A stretch of DNA of 64,000 nucleotides, taken from NCBI GenBank assembly GCA_024134725.1, contig CP099863.1:1979501-2043500 (forward strand), written 5' to 3'. The notes under the pieces are model-generated. The model made no database searches and was not told where the DNA came from. It was given only the letters and a program-made list of their open reading frames with translations. Shown piece by piece: positions 36,090 through 44,336 of this stretch; position 1 is the stretch's first letter; each line of letters starts with the position of its first letter. The DNA is from Bacillus sp. 1780r2a1 (GTDB taxonomy: Bacteria > Bacillota > Bacilli > Bacillales > Bacillaceae_H). A program made the position numbers and the translations under genes.

Positions 36090-36968
36090 ATGAAACTTCG
36101 AGTATCAGCGGTTCAATATCATCTTCATACAATTCAATCCTTTGAGGAATTTGCTCATCAAGTTGAGCACTATGTAAAAACAGCAGAAGAATTTGGAGCA
36201 GAGTTTGTTATGTTTCCAGAATTTTTTACAACACAGTTAATGTCGATAGGTAATCATCAAGGGCAAGCATTAACAATTCAGGATTTACCGGACTTTACCG
36301 AGCAGTATCGTTCTTTATTTATGAGTTTAGCTATTAAAATGAACATTCATATTATTGCAGGTACACACGTAATAAGAAGAGAAGGGCGTCTTTATAATGT
36401 AGCTCATCTTTTTTACCCGGATGGCCGTATAGGTGAGCAAGCCAAGCTTCATATGACGCCAACAGAGCTACAAGAGTGGGACATGACGCCTGGGGAAAGC
36501 CTGCAGGTTTTTGAAACTACAAAAGGAAAAGTTGCGCTGCTTACTTGTTATGATATTGAGTTTCCTGAGATTGTCCGTATGGCAAAAGCGAAAGGTGCAG
36601 ATGTAATATTCTGCCCATCATGTACGGATGATCGTCACGGGTTCCATCGCGTGCGCTATACAAGTCATGCACGAGCAATCGAAAACCAAGTTTACGTAGT
36701 AAACTCTGGGACAGTAGGTTCACTTCCTACCGTTGACTTTATGCGTGCCAACTTTGGTCAAGCTGCAATCATTACCCCAAATGATGTTCCGTTTCCACCT
36801 AAAGGGCTAATGGCTGAAGGTGAAATTAATCAGGATATGATTGTCACAGCTGACTTAGATTTGGAATTACTCTATAAAGTTCGAGAAAGCGGATCGGTAA
36901 CAACATGGCGTGATCGCCGCACAGACTTGTATACCGATTGGGAAAAAGAAGAGGTCTTGATGCGATAA
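36090..36968 (+). CDS. carbon-nitrogen hydrolase (nitrilase superfamily)
   Basis: 292 residues with the complete Glu-Lys-Cys triad: MFPEFF (Glu near 46), KLHMTPTE (Lys near 122) and LTCYDIEFPE (Cys near 153). The aromatic HGFHRVRYTSHARAIENQ region supports the oligomer contact. It hydrolyses an amide or nitrile of unknown identity. The next gene, a GNAT, begins within about 12 nt. In B. subtilis YhcX the same two domains are fused in one protein in the opposite order. Confidence 0.9.
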   Translation: MKLRVSAVQYHLHTIQSFEEFAHQVEHYVKTAEEFGAEFVMFPEFFTTQLMSIGNHQGQALTIQDLPDFTEQYRSLFMSLAIKMNIHIIAGTHVIRREGRLYNVAHLFYPDGRIGEQAKLHMTPTELQEWDMTPGESLQVFETTKGKVALLTCYDIEFPEIVRMAKAKGADVIFCPSCTDDRHGFHRVRYTSHARAIENQVYVVNSGTVGSLPTVDFMRANFGQAAIITPNDVPFPPKGLMAEGEINQDMIVTADLDLELLYKVRESGSVTTWRDRRTDLYTDWEKEEVLMR

Positions 36969-36980
36969 GGAGTGATGAAT

Positions 36981-37664
36981 GTGTACCGAAGAGAGTTTTT
37001 TGTATTTGACGAAAAAAAGCCTGTTCCTGCCATCATACGAAATTATCATCAAGCTGATTTCCAAGATTTAATTGCTATACAACAAGAATGTTTTCCACCT
37101 CCCTTTCCGCCTGATTTATGGTGGAATATCGAGCAGCTTACCAATCACATTACCCTATTTCCAGAGGGAGCATTGTGTATAGAAGTAAACGATAAAGTAG
37201 TAGGAAGCATGACTGGGTTATTAGTTCAGTTTGACCCTAAGTCACCAAACCATACGTGGGAGGACGTTACGGATAGTGGTTATATTCGTAATCATGATCC
37301 AAATGGAAATTCATTATATGTTGTAGACATTAGTGTAACCCCTACTTACCGTAAGCTAGGGTTAGGGAAATGGATGATGAATGCCATGTATGACAATGTT
37401 ATTCACTTAAAACTAGAGAGATTAATAGGCGGTGGCAGGATGCCTGCTTACCATCAATACCAAAGAAAGCTAACGCCCGAGCAATATATCGAAGAAATCT
37501 TAAAAGGTACCATTCAAGATCCAGTTATCACATTTTTGCTACGCTGTGGTCGAACTCCGCTTAAAGTGATAGAAAACTATTTAGAAGACGAAGAGTCTTG
37601 TAACTACGCAACGCTAATGGAATGGAAAAATCCATTTTGGGTACAAAAAAAGCATCTCAGCTAA
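36981..37664 (+). CDS. GNAT acetyltransferase paired with the C-N hydrolase
   Basis: About 228 residues from GTG 36981 (AAGGAG 8 nt upstream; ATG 36975 is too close to it). The GNAT core spans about 15-180: HQADFQDLIAIQQECF, then VVDISVTPTYRKLGLGKWMMNAM, whose RKLGLG loop is the acetyl-CoA site. A helical tail of 50 residues follows. It is probably translationally linked to the hydrolase and may form a two-step or complexed enzyme with it. Confidence 0.85.
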   Translation: MYRREFFVFDEKKPVPAIIRNYHQADFQDLIAIQQECFPPPFPPDLWWNIEQLTNHITLFPEGALCIEVNDKVVGSMTGLLVQFDPKSPNHTWEDVTDSGYIRNHDPNGNSLYVVDISVTPTYRKLGLGKWMMNAMYDNVIHLKLERLIGGGRMPAYHQYQRKLTPEQYIEEILKGTIQDPVITFLLRCGRTPLKVIENYLEDEESCNYATLMEWKNPFWVQKKHLS

Positions 37665-37678
37665 ATGAGATGCTTTTT
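37646..37678. terminator. bidirectional terminator
   Basis: AAAAAGCATCTCA pairs with TGAGATGCTTTTT (37666-37678), separating two convergent genes. Confidence 0.85.
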
Positions 37679-38255
37679 AGCGTTTTACAGCCGATTTTGG
37701 TTTGCTCATGACTTTCTTTAAAACTTCGGTTAAGTATATATTACCTTCTGGGTTGATCTTTTGTAGCAAGAAAGCAGTTGCTTCTATATCATCCATTGCA
37801 CGGTGTGCATTTTCTCTAGAAATTCCATGTGCATCTAGAAGCGTTGTTAGCTTTTTATTGATAAACCCGTATTCTTTCCACTTCACGGATCTCATTGAGC
37901 AGTGCCATTTCCAGTCTTGTAAAAAAGAATAGCGCTTTAGTAAAAAGCTACGATCAAAAGAAGCATTATGCGCAATGATGCCATCAGCTTGTTTAAATAG
38001 CTCAATTACTTTTTGATCATCAAACCTTTGACCTTTCACCATTTCATTTGTAATCCCAGTTAGCCTAGTAATATGAGGATAAATTGGGTATGTCGGCATT
38101 TCGAATCCATTATAGCGGTCTATCTCCGTGAGGATTTGAAGCTGTCCATCGTATTTGTAAAGTAAGATTCCAAGTTCAATCATTTCACAACTAGCGGGAC
38201 TTAAGCCGGTTGTTTCAATATCAACAAACGCAAGTATTTTATACTGTCCAGACAA
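37677..38255 (-). CDS. DnaQ-like 3'-5' exonuclease
   Basis: 192 residues. The DEDDh residues are visible: FVDIETTGL (Asp and Glu of motif I near 11-13), HNASFDRSFL (motif II, Asp) and HRAMDDIEAT (motif III His and Asp near 151-155). This is the proofreading-type exonuclease fold. It is stand-alone, without a polymerase domain. A role in DNA repair or RNA turnover is open. It overlaps the shared terminator with the upstream convergent gene. Confidence 0.88.
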   Translation of the reverse strand: MSGQYKILAFVDIETTGLSPASCEMIELGILLYKYDGQLQILTEIDRYNGFEMPTYPIYPHITRLTGITNEMVKGQRFDDQKVIELFKQADGIIAHNASFDRSFLLKRYSFLQDWKWHCSMRSVKWKEYGFINKKLTTLLDAHGISRENAHRAMDDIEATAFLLQKINPEGNIYLTEVLKKVMSKPKSAVKR

Positions 38256-38388
38256 GACGTTCTCTCCCTTATCATCATGATTCTCTTATTCTACCATTGA
38301 TTATTCAAATGGAAAAACGATTCCTACGTGAAAATTGACGCGTTTCTTATAAATAGGGTAGAATGATGGTAGAAGTTTATATGGAATT

Positions 38389-38549
38389 CCCAAAGGGGAG
38401 TAGCTGCTACAGCAAGGTCGTCACTCCGAGAGAATCTCTCCGGCTTTGTTGGCAATATGTGATATTGTTAGCGAGACCTTTGCCAAATGTTTTTGGTAAA
38501 GGTCATTTTAACCATCTTTACAAAAAACATTGTGAAGATGGTTTTTTTA
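38389..38549 (+). promoter_or_regulatory. yybP-ykoY manganese riboswitch with two-hairpin readout
   Basis: Aptamer: CAAAGGGGAGTAGC (38391-38404) and GCGAGACCTTTG (38471-38482) are the conserved yybP-ykoY ends; CAAAGG pairs with CCTTTG as P1. GACCTTTGCCA (38475-38485) can instead pair with TGGTAAAGGTC (38494-38504), which would break P1. An intrinsic terminator follows: stem AACCATCTTTAC (38510-38521) and GTGAAGATGGTT (38532-38543) with a T-run. GTAAAG (38496-38501) can pair with CTTTAC (38516-38521), which gives a plausible antiterminator. Confidence 0.9.
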
Positions 38550-38598
38550 TTAGTTTCTACCTTTAAAGGTTGAAAATAAATTTTCAGGAGGAAAACAA

Positions 38599-39045
38599 AT
38601 GAAAAAATGGTTAATAGGAATCCTAGCCAGCACATCGCTTTTATTAGGCGGCTGTTCAATGTTAGAAGGAGCAAATGATACGCTTACGTACGTAAACGAA
38701 GCGACAGACTATGTGCAGGAGGCCAAAGCTTTTGCTGAAGAAGCACCTGAATTAGCTCAACAAGCCATTACAGATTCAAATGCTGCAGCGGAATTTGAAA
38801 CAAAGCTAGAAGATATGAAAGGGGAAATTGAGAGCTTCAATGAACTTAATGCCCCTGAATTAGCAGCTGATTTACACGCTCAGGTACTTGAGCAAAATGA
38901 AAAAGCTCTAGACGGAATCAATACGTATTTAGAAAATATAGAAGGTGGAAAGTTAGATCCTGCAGTACTTGAAAATACGGAGCTATTTCAGTCCATCCAA
39001 GACATTTCAAGCATCGTTAAGCAAATTGAAGATTTAGGATTATAA
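38599..39045 (+). CDS. yybP: YybP-type lipoprotein (DUF6376)
   Basis: 148 residues with a lipoprotein signal peptide, lipobox LLGGC (Cys19). A helical coiled-coil-prone body follows (DYVQEAKAFAEEAPELAQQAI, then KLEDMKGEIESFNELNAPELAADLHAQVLEQNEKALDGI). The riboswitch class directly upstream is named after B. subtilis yybP, and this small acidic lipoprotein fits that gene. A role in manganese response is inferred from the riboswitch; no metal motif is visible. AGGAGG precedes ATG 38599. Terminator follows at 39058-39089. Confidence 0.85.
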   Translation: MKKWLIGILASTSLLLGGCSMLEGANDTLTYVNEATDYVQEAKAFAEEAPELAQQAITDSNAAAEFETKLEDMKGEIESFNELNAPELAADLHAQVLEQNEKALDGINTYLENIEGGKLDPAVLENTELFQSIQDISSIVKQIEDLGL

Positions 39046-39057
39046 AGTAGAACAGGG

Positions 39058-39089
39058 AAAAGGTATCGGATTTGAGCCCGATACCTTTT
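39058..39089 (+). terminator. yybP terminator
   Basis: AAAAGGTATCGG pairs with CCGATACCTTTT (39078-39089). Confidence 0.85.
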
Positions 39090-39346
39090 CTACGTTAGCA
39101 GTGTTTGCTTCGTTTTATTTAAAGTGATAGAAAACAAAAAAAGCTCGTCTACAAGAGACGAGTGAAAAGGGGCATATCTATAAAAAAAGTACTGTCTTTA
39201 CTATATAAGAGAAAAGTGAAAAAACGATGAAAAATTACCTTTTTTACAAAAATTCTCTCGAGAAATAACTAGCGAAATGTCTGCTGTCTTTTTTTCTAGA
39301 ATTCTAGTATTGTAAAGATAAAGAACTTTAATAAGGAGGCGTTTAA

Positions 39347-40183
39347 ATGCGAATTGTATCTCTATGCCCAAGCAATACCGAACTTATTGGTTATTTGCAA
39401 TGCGAACATCTACTTGTAGGAGTTGATGATTATTCAGATTGGCCTAACAATGTTCAAAAATTACCGAGGTTGGGTCCTGATTTGTCTATTAACATGGATC
39501 TTGTTGAAGAGTTAAAGCCCGATTTAATCTTAGCTTCTCTAAGTGTTCCTGGAATGGAGCGCAACATTAATGAATTAAAGAAGCGAAACCTTTCCTTTAT
39601 TACCCTCAATCCTCAATCCTTAAATGATATTCGAAAAGACCTTCTAACTGTAGGGAATTTAATTGGGGTGGGCAATTATGCAGAAAAAGTAGTGAAACGG
39701 TTTGATGAAGAAATAACGTACTATAAAGAAATATCCGATCGTATCGCATACAAGCCCAGCATTTATTGGGAATGGTGGCCAAAACCTTTGTTTACGCCAG
39801 GTGGCTCAAACTGGCTAACTGAAATTAGTGCACTTGCTGGAGCCAAAAATCTGTTTGAAGATCACAATGAAGCCAGCGTTCAAACAACATGGGATGTCGT
39901 CAAAAAGAGAAAACCTCAAGCGATATGCCTTGCCTGGGTTGGAGTAACGGAAAAGAACGTCAATAAAAAAGTAATTCAAAAACGTTCTGGTTGGAAAGAA
40001 TTAAGATTGTCGGAAACGGATATACATATTTTAGAGGAGGCGTTATTTTGCCGGCCGTCTCCACGCTTATTAGTTGGTCTTAAAAAGTTAGCTAAGCTGC
40101 TTCACCCTGCTACTTTTAAAGAGGATGCAGATGAAGATGTGCTACTATCAGTTGTAAAGAGTGTAAATGTTGACAAGCCTTAA
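39347..40183 (+). CDS. cobalamin-binding protein, BtuF-like, no signal peptide
   Basis: 278 residues, a periplasmic-binding-protein (type III, BtuF) fold: MRIVSLCPSNTELIGYLQCEHLLVGVDDYSDWP at the N-terminus, DLVEELKPDLILASLSVP, WEWWPKPLFTPGGSNWLTEI near 140 and RPSPRLLVGLKKLAKLLHP at the C-terminus. It has no signal peptide or lipobox, so it should stay in the cytosol. No btuCD permease is adjacent. It may be a corrinoid or metabolite sensor. GGAGG precedes ATG 39347. The NUDIX gene follows 50 nt later. Confidence 0.8.
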   Translation: MRIVSLCPSNTELIGYLQCEHLLVGVDDYSDWPNNVQKLPRLGPDLSINMDLVEELKPDLILASLSVPGMERNINELKKRNLSFITLNPQSLNDIRKDLLTVGNLIGVGNYAEKVVKRFDEEITYYKEISDRIAYKPSIYWEWWPKPLFTPGGSNWLTEISALAGAKNLFEDHNEASVQTTWDVVKKRKPQAICLAWVGVTEKNVNKKVIQKRSGWKELRLSETDIHILEEALFCRPSPRLLVGLKKLAKLLHPATFKEDADEDVLLSVVKSVNVDKP

Positions 40184-40233
40184 TCAACAAACTATGCTGT
40201 TACTACTAAAAAGAGAGAAAAGGAAGTGGTACA

Positions 40234-40851
40234 TTGAAGCTAAATGAAATTCTTGAAACATTAACTAACCGAAAACCAAATATTTTGGGCACGGATGAAT
40301 TTTTACAGTTTGCCGTTTTGGTTCCGCTTATTCAAAAACAAGATGAGCTTCATGTGTTATTTGAAGTAAGAGCGCACCATTTACGTAGACAACCTGGTGA
40401 GATTTGTTTTCCAGGAGGTAAGATTGAGCAAAGCGATTTAACACCTAAAGATGCAGCAGTAAGAGAAACGACAGAAGAACTAGGTATTGAAAATAAAGCG
40501 GTTGAAAATGTTCAGCCGTTAGATTATATCGTGTCACAGTTTGGAACTATTATTTATCCGTATATAGGGGTTTTAAAAAATGATTTGCCACTACGTCCAA
40601 ATCCTTCTGAGGTAGCGGAAGTGTTTACCGTACCTCTTTCGTTCTTTAAAGAAAATCCACCTAAAGTTCATCATATTCATTTTAAAGTAGAGCCTGACTC
40701 AACCTTCCCATTTGATGATATCATTGGAGGAGAAGATTATAATTGGCAAACACGTAAGGTGGAAGAGCATTTTTATTATTATAAAGATCGTGTCATTTGG
40801 GGGCTAACTGCTAAGATTTTGCATCACTTCATTCAGCTATTGAACAAATAA
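40234..40851 (+). CDS. CoA pyrophosphatase-type NUDIX hydrolase
   Basis: 205 residues, start TTG 40234 with AAAAGGAAG about 10 nt upstream. The NUDIX box is GGKIEQSDLTPKDAAVRETTEELGI, with the Gly-Asp spacing and REttEELG typical of the YeaB/NudL coenzyme-A diphosphatases. The upstream FEVRAHHLRRQPGEICFPGG is the family's second signature. It cleaves CoA or oxidised CoA to phosphopantetheine and 3',5'-ADP. It may share a transcript with the cobalamin-binding gene. Confidence 0.9.
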   Translation: MKLNEILETLTNRKPNILGTDEFLQFAVLVPLIQKQDELHVLFEVRAHHLRRQPGEICFPGGKIEQSDLTPKDAAVRETTEELGIENKAVENVQPLDYIVSQFGTIIYPYIGVLKNDLPLRPNPSEVAEVFTVPLSFFKENPPKVHHIHFKVEPDSTFPFDDIIGGEDYNWQTRKVEEHFYYYKDRVIWGLTAKILHHFIQLLNK

Positions 40852-40880
40852 AAACAGGCGGTCACAACCGCCTGTTTTTA
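40851..40880. terminator. bidirectional terminator
   Basis: AAAACAGGCGGT (40851-40862) pairs with ACCGCCTGTTTT (40867-40878), between convergent genes. Confidence 0.9.
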
Positions 40881-41522
40881 TAATGTTTTTAGAGCTTGCT
40901 CAATACTTTTATCGCCTGCTAATAAGTCAAACGCTTTTTTGTAGGTTCCTTCTTCTGTAAGGCTAGAAATCACAACTTTGGCTACGTCTTCACGAGGAAT
41001 GGTGCCGCGCGTTAAGTTTGTGGCAACTTCTACTTTATTCGTACCAGCGTCGTTCGTTAATCCGCCTGGTCGAATAATTGTATAGTCTAAACTACTTGCT
41101 TCTAGAATTTTGTCAGCATAGTGTTTTGCTACGTAATAAGGCTTTAAATCTTCATTCCAGTTTTCACGATGATGAGCTTGTAGGGCACTTACCATAATAA
41201 AACGATTAACTCCTACATTTTCAGCCGCCTCAATCGATTTGGCTGCTCCATCTAAATCAATTAGCAACGTTTTGTCAGATCCCGTGCTACCTCCTGAACC
41301 AGCAGTGAAGATGACCGCATCGCAGCCTTTCATGGCTGCTTCTAATTCTTTTACCGTTCCTTCAAGGCTAGCATAGACCGCCTCAATCTTCTTACTTTTT
41401 AGTTTCTCGAGCTGTTCTTCCTTGCGGACCATAGCACGTACAGTGTGTTGTCCATGAGTTTGCAATAGATTTACAACCTTTTGACCGATTTGTCCATTTG
41501 CTCCAATAACTAGAACTTTCAT
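40878..41522 (-). CDS. yhfK: YhfK-like NAD(P)-binding oxidoreductase
   Basis: 214 residues from ATG 41522, 7 nt after AAGGAG; the ATG at 41528 is too near. Atypical short-chain dehydrogenase with N-terminal nucleotide loop VIGANGQIG, the run MVRKEEQLEKL, IFTAGSGGSTG, ALQAHHRENWNE and YYVAKHYAD (YxxxK). It resembles B. subtilis YhfK closely and has the same length. The substrate is unknown. Confidence 0.88.
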   Translation of the reverse strand: MKVLVIGANGQIGQKVVNLLQTHGQHTVRAMVRKEEQLEKLKSKKIEAVYASLEGTVKELEAAMKGCDAVIFTAGSGGSTGSDKTLLIDLDGAAKSIEAAENVGVNRFIMVSALQAHHRENWNEDLKPYYVAKHYADKILEASSLDYTIIRPGGLTNDAGTNKVEVATNLTRGTIPREDVAKVVISSLTEEGTYKKAFDLLAGDKSIEQALKTL

Positions 41523-41654
41523 GTACATTCTCCTTTCTATTCTTTCTTTATTGTTTCATAGAATTCTTATGCACTCAAAAGTTATGCTTTAAACACATTT
41601 AAAAGAAAAATAAAATAAAATTCATAAATAAGAAAATAAAACCATTTTCAACCC

Positions 41655-41725
41655 AATAAAATTCCTAACAATTGGAAAAAAATCAAATCTTTATAACTAT
41701 TTTTAGTATTTATTGGAATTTTATT
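41655..41725. repeat. spaced 11-bp inverted repeat in a 416-bp AT-rich gap
   Basis: AATAAAATTCC (41655-41665) recurs inverted as GGAATTTTATT (41715-41725). The gap between yhfK and the acyl-CoA ligase gene (41523-41938) shows no gene. It probably holds the ligase promoter and its control sites. Confidence 0.35.
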
Positions 41726-41938
41726 AAAAGCACTTACATTCTTGATATACCAAGTTTCAGGGTCTAAAATGTGCCTTTTTTGTCTTTAAACTATAAGAAT
41801 AGAGTATATAGGACTATTGAAATTTTACTAATTAATGTTTTTTTGATATTATTCTTTGGGTCACTAATATTTTAGTCATTAAACTATTTTAATTCATTTT
41901 TTCAATGGTTATGTTGAAAACGTAAAGGAGAGATAAAG

Positions 41939-43450
41939 ATGAAATCAAATACGATTCAACATCTAGTTGCAGAGAGAGCGATGTTATCACCACATAAAGA
42001 AGCATTAGTAGAAGGTGAACAACGCTATACGTATGAAATGTTTTCTAATCAAATTAATCGAATTGCAAACTTTTTAGTAAGTCAAGGTGTAACAAAAGGA
42101 GATCGCGTCGGGATTTTAGCTCGTACAACCGCTGCTTATCCAACTGTTATGATGGCAATTGTGAAAATTGGAGCTGTTGTCAGCCCGCTTAGTGAAAATA
42201 TGACATCTTATGAATTAGACCACATTATTGAAAGTGGAAAGTTAAAAGCACTTCTACATCATCAAGAGTTTTCAACAGTTGTGGAAGGAGCTAAAGCAAT
42301 TGATCAACTGGACTTTACGGTAACGCTAGAGCGCGAACCTAAGTTTAATGAACAATTCAATAAATTTTCAGCAAAAGAACCTTTTATTAACTATGAAGTA
42401 ACTGAAGAAGATACGGCTTTAATGATGTTTACGTCAGGTACAACAGGAAACGCAAAAGGCTGCATGATTTCACATGGTGGCGTTCGAAAATACTTAGAAA
42501 GCGGAAGAACAGAGGATTTAATTCATGTTGAAATGCACTATTTGTTTGTGCATCCATTTTTCCATATGAGTTCAATGAACTCCATGTTTCACTGCATTAA
42601 AAGCGGCGTGACAATGGTTTGTTCAGAAGAAACCGAGCCGGCACGTATTTTAGACGTTATTGAAAAAGAGGATATTACGCTCTTATTAGCTTTGCCACCG
42701 GCTCTTACGTATTTATTAGAAGAGCTCGAGCAAAATCCTCGTGAAAACTTACCGTGGAAGCTAGCTTTATCAGGTGGAACAAAAGTACCTGAATCACTTA
42801 TTCGTAATTTAGAAAAGCATGGTGTTACGGTAGCACAAGGTTACGGTAGTACAGAAGCTTGGGTGATCAGCGCATGGGCGCCTCAAATGGGATGGGATAA
42901 AGTAAACTCTGTTGGAAAACCAATTTCAGGTGTTGAAGTAAAAGTAGTTAACCCTGAAACAAGAGAGGCAGTTGCAACAGGAGAAATTGGTGAAGTTCTT
43001 GTGAAAAGCCCGTATATCTTTAAGGGATACTGGGGAAATGAAGCGGCAACACAAGCCGTTTTACATGACGGATGGTTAGCTATGGGGGATGCAGGAAAAC
43101 TAGATGAAGATGGATTCTTATACATTGACGGTCGCTACAAAGACGTAATTGTATATGGCGGAGACAATATTTATCCAGACCAAGTAGAAGATGTGATTTT
43201 AGGCATTGATGACGTATTGGAAACGGCTTTAGTTGGTATGCCCGATACCTTATATGGAGAAGTTCCTTACGCCTATACAGTCGTAAGAGAAGAATGTGGT
43301 ATAACAGAAACTGAGGTTAAAGAGTACTGCAAAGAACGATTAACAGCCTATAAAGTTCCTGAGATCGTATTTGTACCTTCTCTTCCTAAAAACAGCGTAG
43401 GAAAAATCATGAAGAAAAAAGTAAAAGAGCTAGCTTTAGCTCATGCTTAA
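41939..43450 (+). CDS. AMP-forming acyl-CoA synthetase/ligase
   Basis: 503 residues. The ANL-family motif I MMFTSGTTGNAKG is near 163. VAQGYGSTEAWVIS (A5) and YKDVIVYGGDNIYPDQVEDV (A8) are intact, and the C-terminal catalytic Lys is in KNSVGKIMKK. It adenylates a carboxylic acid and transfers it to CoA; the closest type is the long-chain or aromatic acid ligase group. GGAGAG precedes ATG 41939. The convergent MarR gene next to it may respond to its substrate, which is an inference. Confidence 0.9.
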   Translation: MKSNTIQHLVAERAMLSPHKEALVEGEQRYTYEMFSNQINRIANFLVSQGVTKGDRVGILARTTAAYPTVMMAIVKIGAVVSPLSENMTSYELDHIIESGKLKALLHHQEFSTVVEGAKAIDQLDFTVTLEREPKFNEQFNKFSAKEPFINYEVTEEDTALMMFTSGTTGNAKGCMISHGGVRKYLESGRTEDLIHVEMHYLFVHPFFHMSSMNSMFHCIKSGVTMVCSEETEPARILDVIEKEDITLLLALPPALTYLLEELEQNPRENLPWKLALSGGTKVPESLIRNLEKHGVTVAQGYGSTEAWVISAWAPQMGWDKVNSVGKPISGVEVKVVNPETREAVATGEIGEVLVKSPYIFKGYWGNEAATQAVLHDGWLAMGDAGKLDEDGFLYIDGRYKDVIVYGGDNIYPDQVEDVILGIDDVLETALVGMPDTLYGEVPYAYTVVREECGITETEVKEYCKERLTAYKVPEIVFVPSLPKNSVGKIMKKKVKELALAHA

Positions 43451-43460
43451 AAAATAAACA

Positions 43461-43490
43461 AAAAAAGCGGTGATTATACCGCTTTTTTTG
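43461..43490. terminator. bidirectional terminator
   Basis: AAAAAAGCGGT (43461-43471) pairs with ACCGCTTTTTT (43478-43488). Confidence 0.88.
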
Positions 43491-43491
43491 T

Positions 43492-43947
43492 TTATTCGCT
43501 TAATGTTTTTGAAAGTTTCTGCATAATATGAATGTATTGTGAACGCTCTTCATCTGTCAGATTAGATAAAATGTTAACCCAAAAATCAGTACGCGTTTTC
43601 TGTAACGTTTCTACAACGTTTTTTCCTTTTTCAGTTAGCTCGATCCAAACGCTGCGGCGATTCTTCTTTTTATAAATACGTGTTACCAGCTGTTCATCTT
43701 CCAGTTGATTTAACACAATAGTAATAGCACCGGGAGATAAACCAAGTACTTTTGTGATATCGCTAACAATACAACTTTCTTTATCATAAACAGTTTTTAA
43801 GATTGTCTCTTTTGTAGGTGTAAGGTGGTAGGGAAGTAAATCATACTTTTCACCGATTACGGTGTTTCGATACTTCACTAGCGCCTCTTTAATTTGATCA
43901 ATGCTTTCTAACTGTTCTTTCACATTTTCTTTGTTATACTGCGTCAA
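43492..43947 (-). CDS. MarR family transcriptional regulator
   Basis: 151 residues with the MarR fold: an N-terminal dimer helix, helix-turn-helix in CIVSDITKVLGLSPGAITIVLNQLEDEQLVTR (about 59-90), and the wing KKKNRRSVWIELTEKGK. A C-terminal dimer helix pair completes the protein. It is convergent with the acyl-CoA ligase gene. GGAGG lies just before the ATG. Ligand and targets are unknown; phenolic or carboxylic acids are typical for the family. Confidence 0.88.
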   Translation of the reverse strand: MTQYNKENVKEQLESIDQIKEALVKYRNTVIGEKYDLLPYHLTPTKETILKTVYDKESCIVSDITKVLGLSPGAITIVLNQLEDEQLVTRIYKKKNRRSVWIELTEKGKNVVETLQKTRTDFWVNILSNLTDEERSQYIHIMQKLSKTLSE

Positions 43948-44336
43948 TCTGTGGAGCCTCCTCTAGATTCATACGTTTGTACTAATTATTATAACATGCG
44001 TAAAGCTTTTGTATAAATGAAAGACCGTCTCTATTTGTGACAGTTTCATGAAGTTGAAACAGAAAAAAAGTTGAAGTTAATTTCCAAAATTCGTTAAATT
44101 ATTATTTGTTTCGTGCTATTATGATAGTATCAATAGCGCTTTCAGACAGATGTTTCGTTTCAAAAAAGGGGTGTGTAAATGATTCTGGTTTTTCTCAGTC
44201 TTTCCTTTTCTTCTTAAAAATATTTATTTTTGATAGACGAATATTTCTATATTTTTATATAATATAGTGAAACATACATATTTTTAAAAGAAAGACATAT
44301 TGAGGTAAAACCGAAATATGGGGGGATCACAATTAC

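Noticed and set aside
38363-38566. 67-codon plus-strand frame over the yybP leader
   Set aside because: It overlaps conserved riboswitch elements completely and has no sound ribosome site.
44179-44217. 12-codon frame MILVFLSLSFSS with an AAAAGGGG ribosome site, upstream of the VanW gene
   Set aside because: It could be a leader peptide, but there is no attenuator-like hairpin pair after it and no amino-acid bias. The 388-bp gap (43948-44336) otherwise shows only AT-rich sequence.
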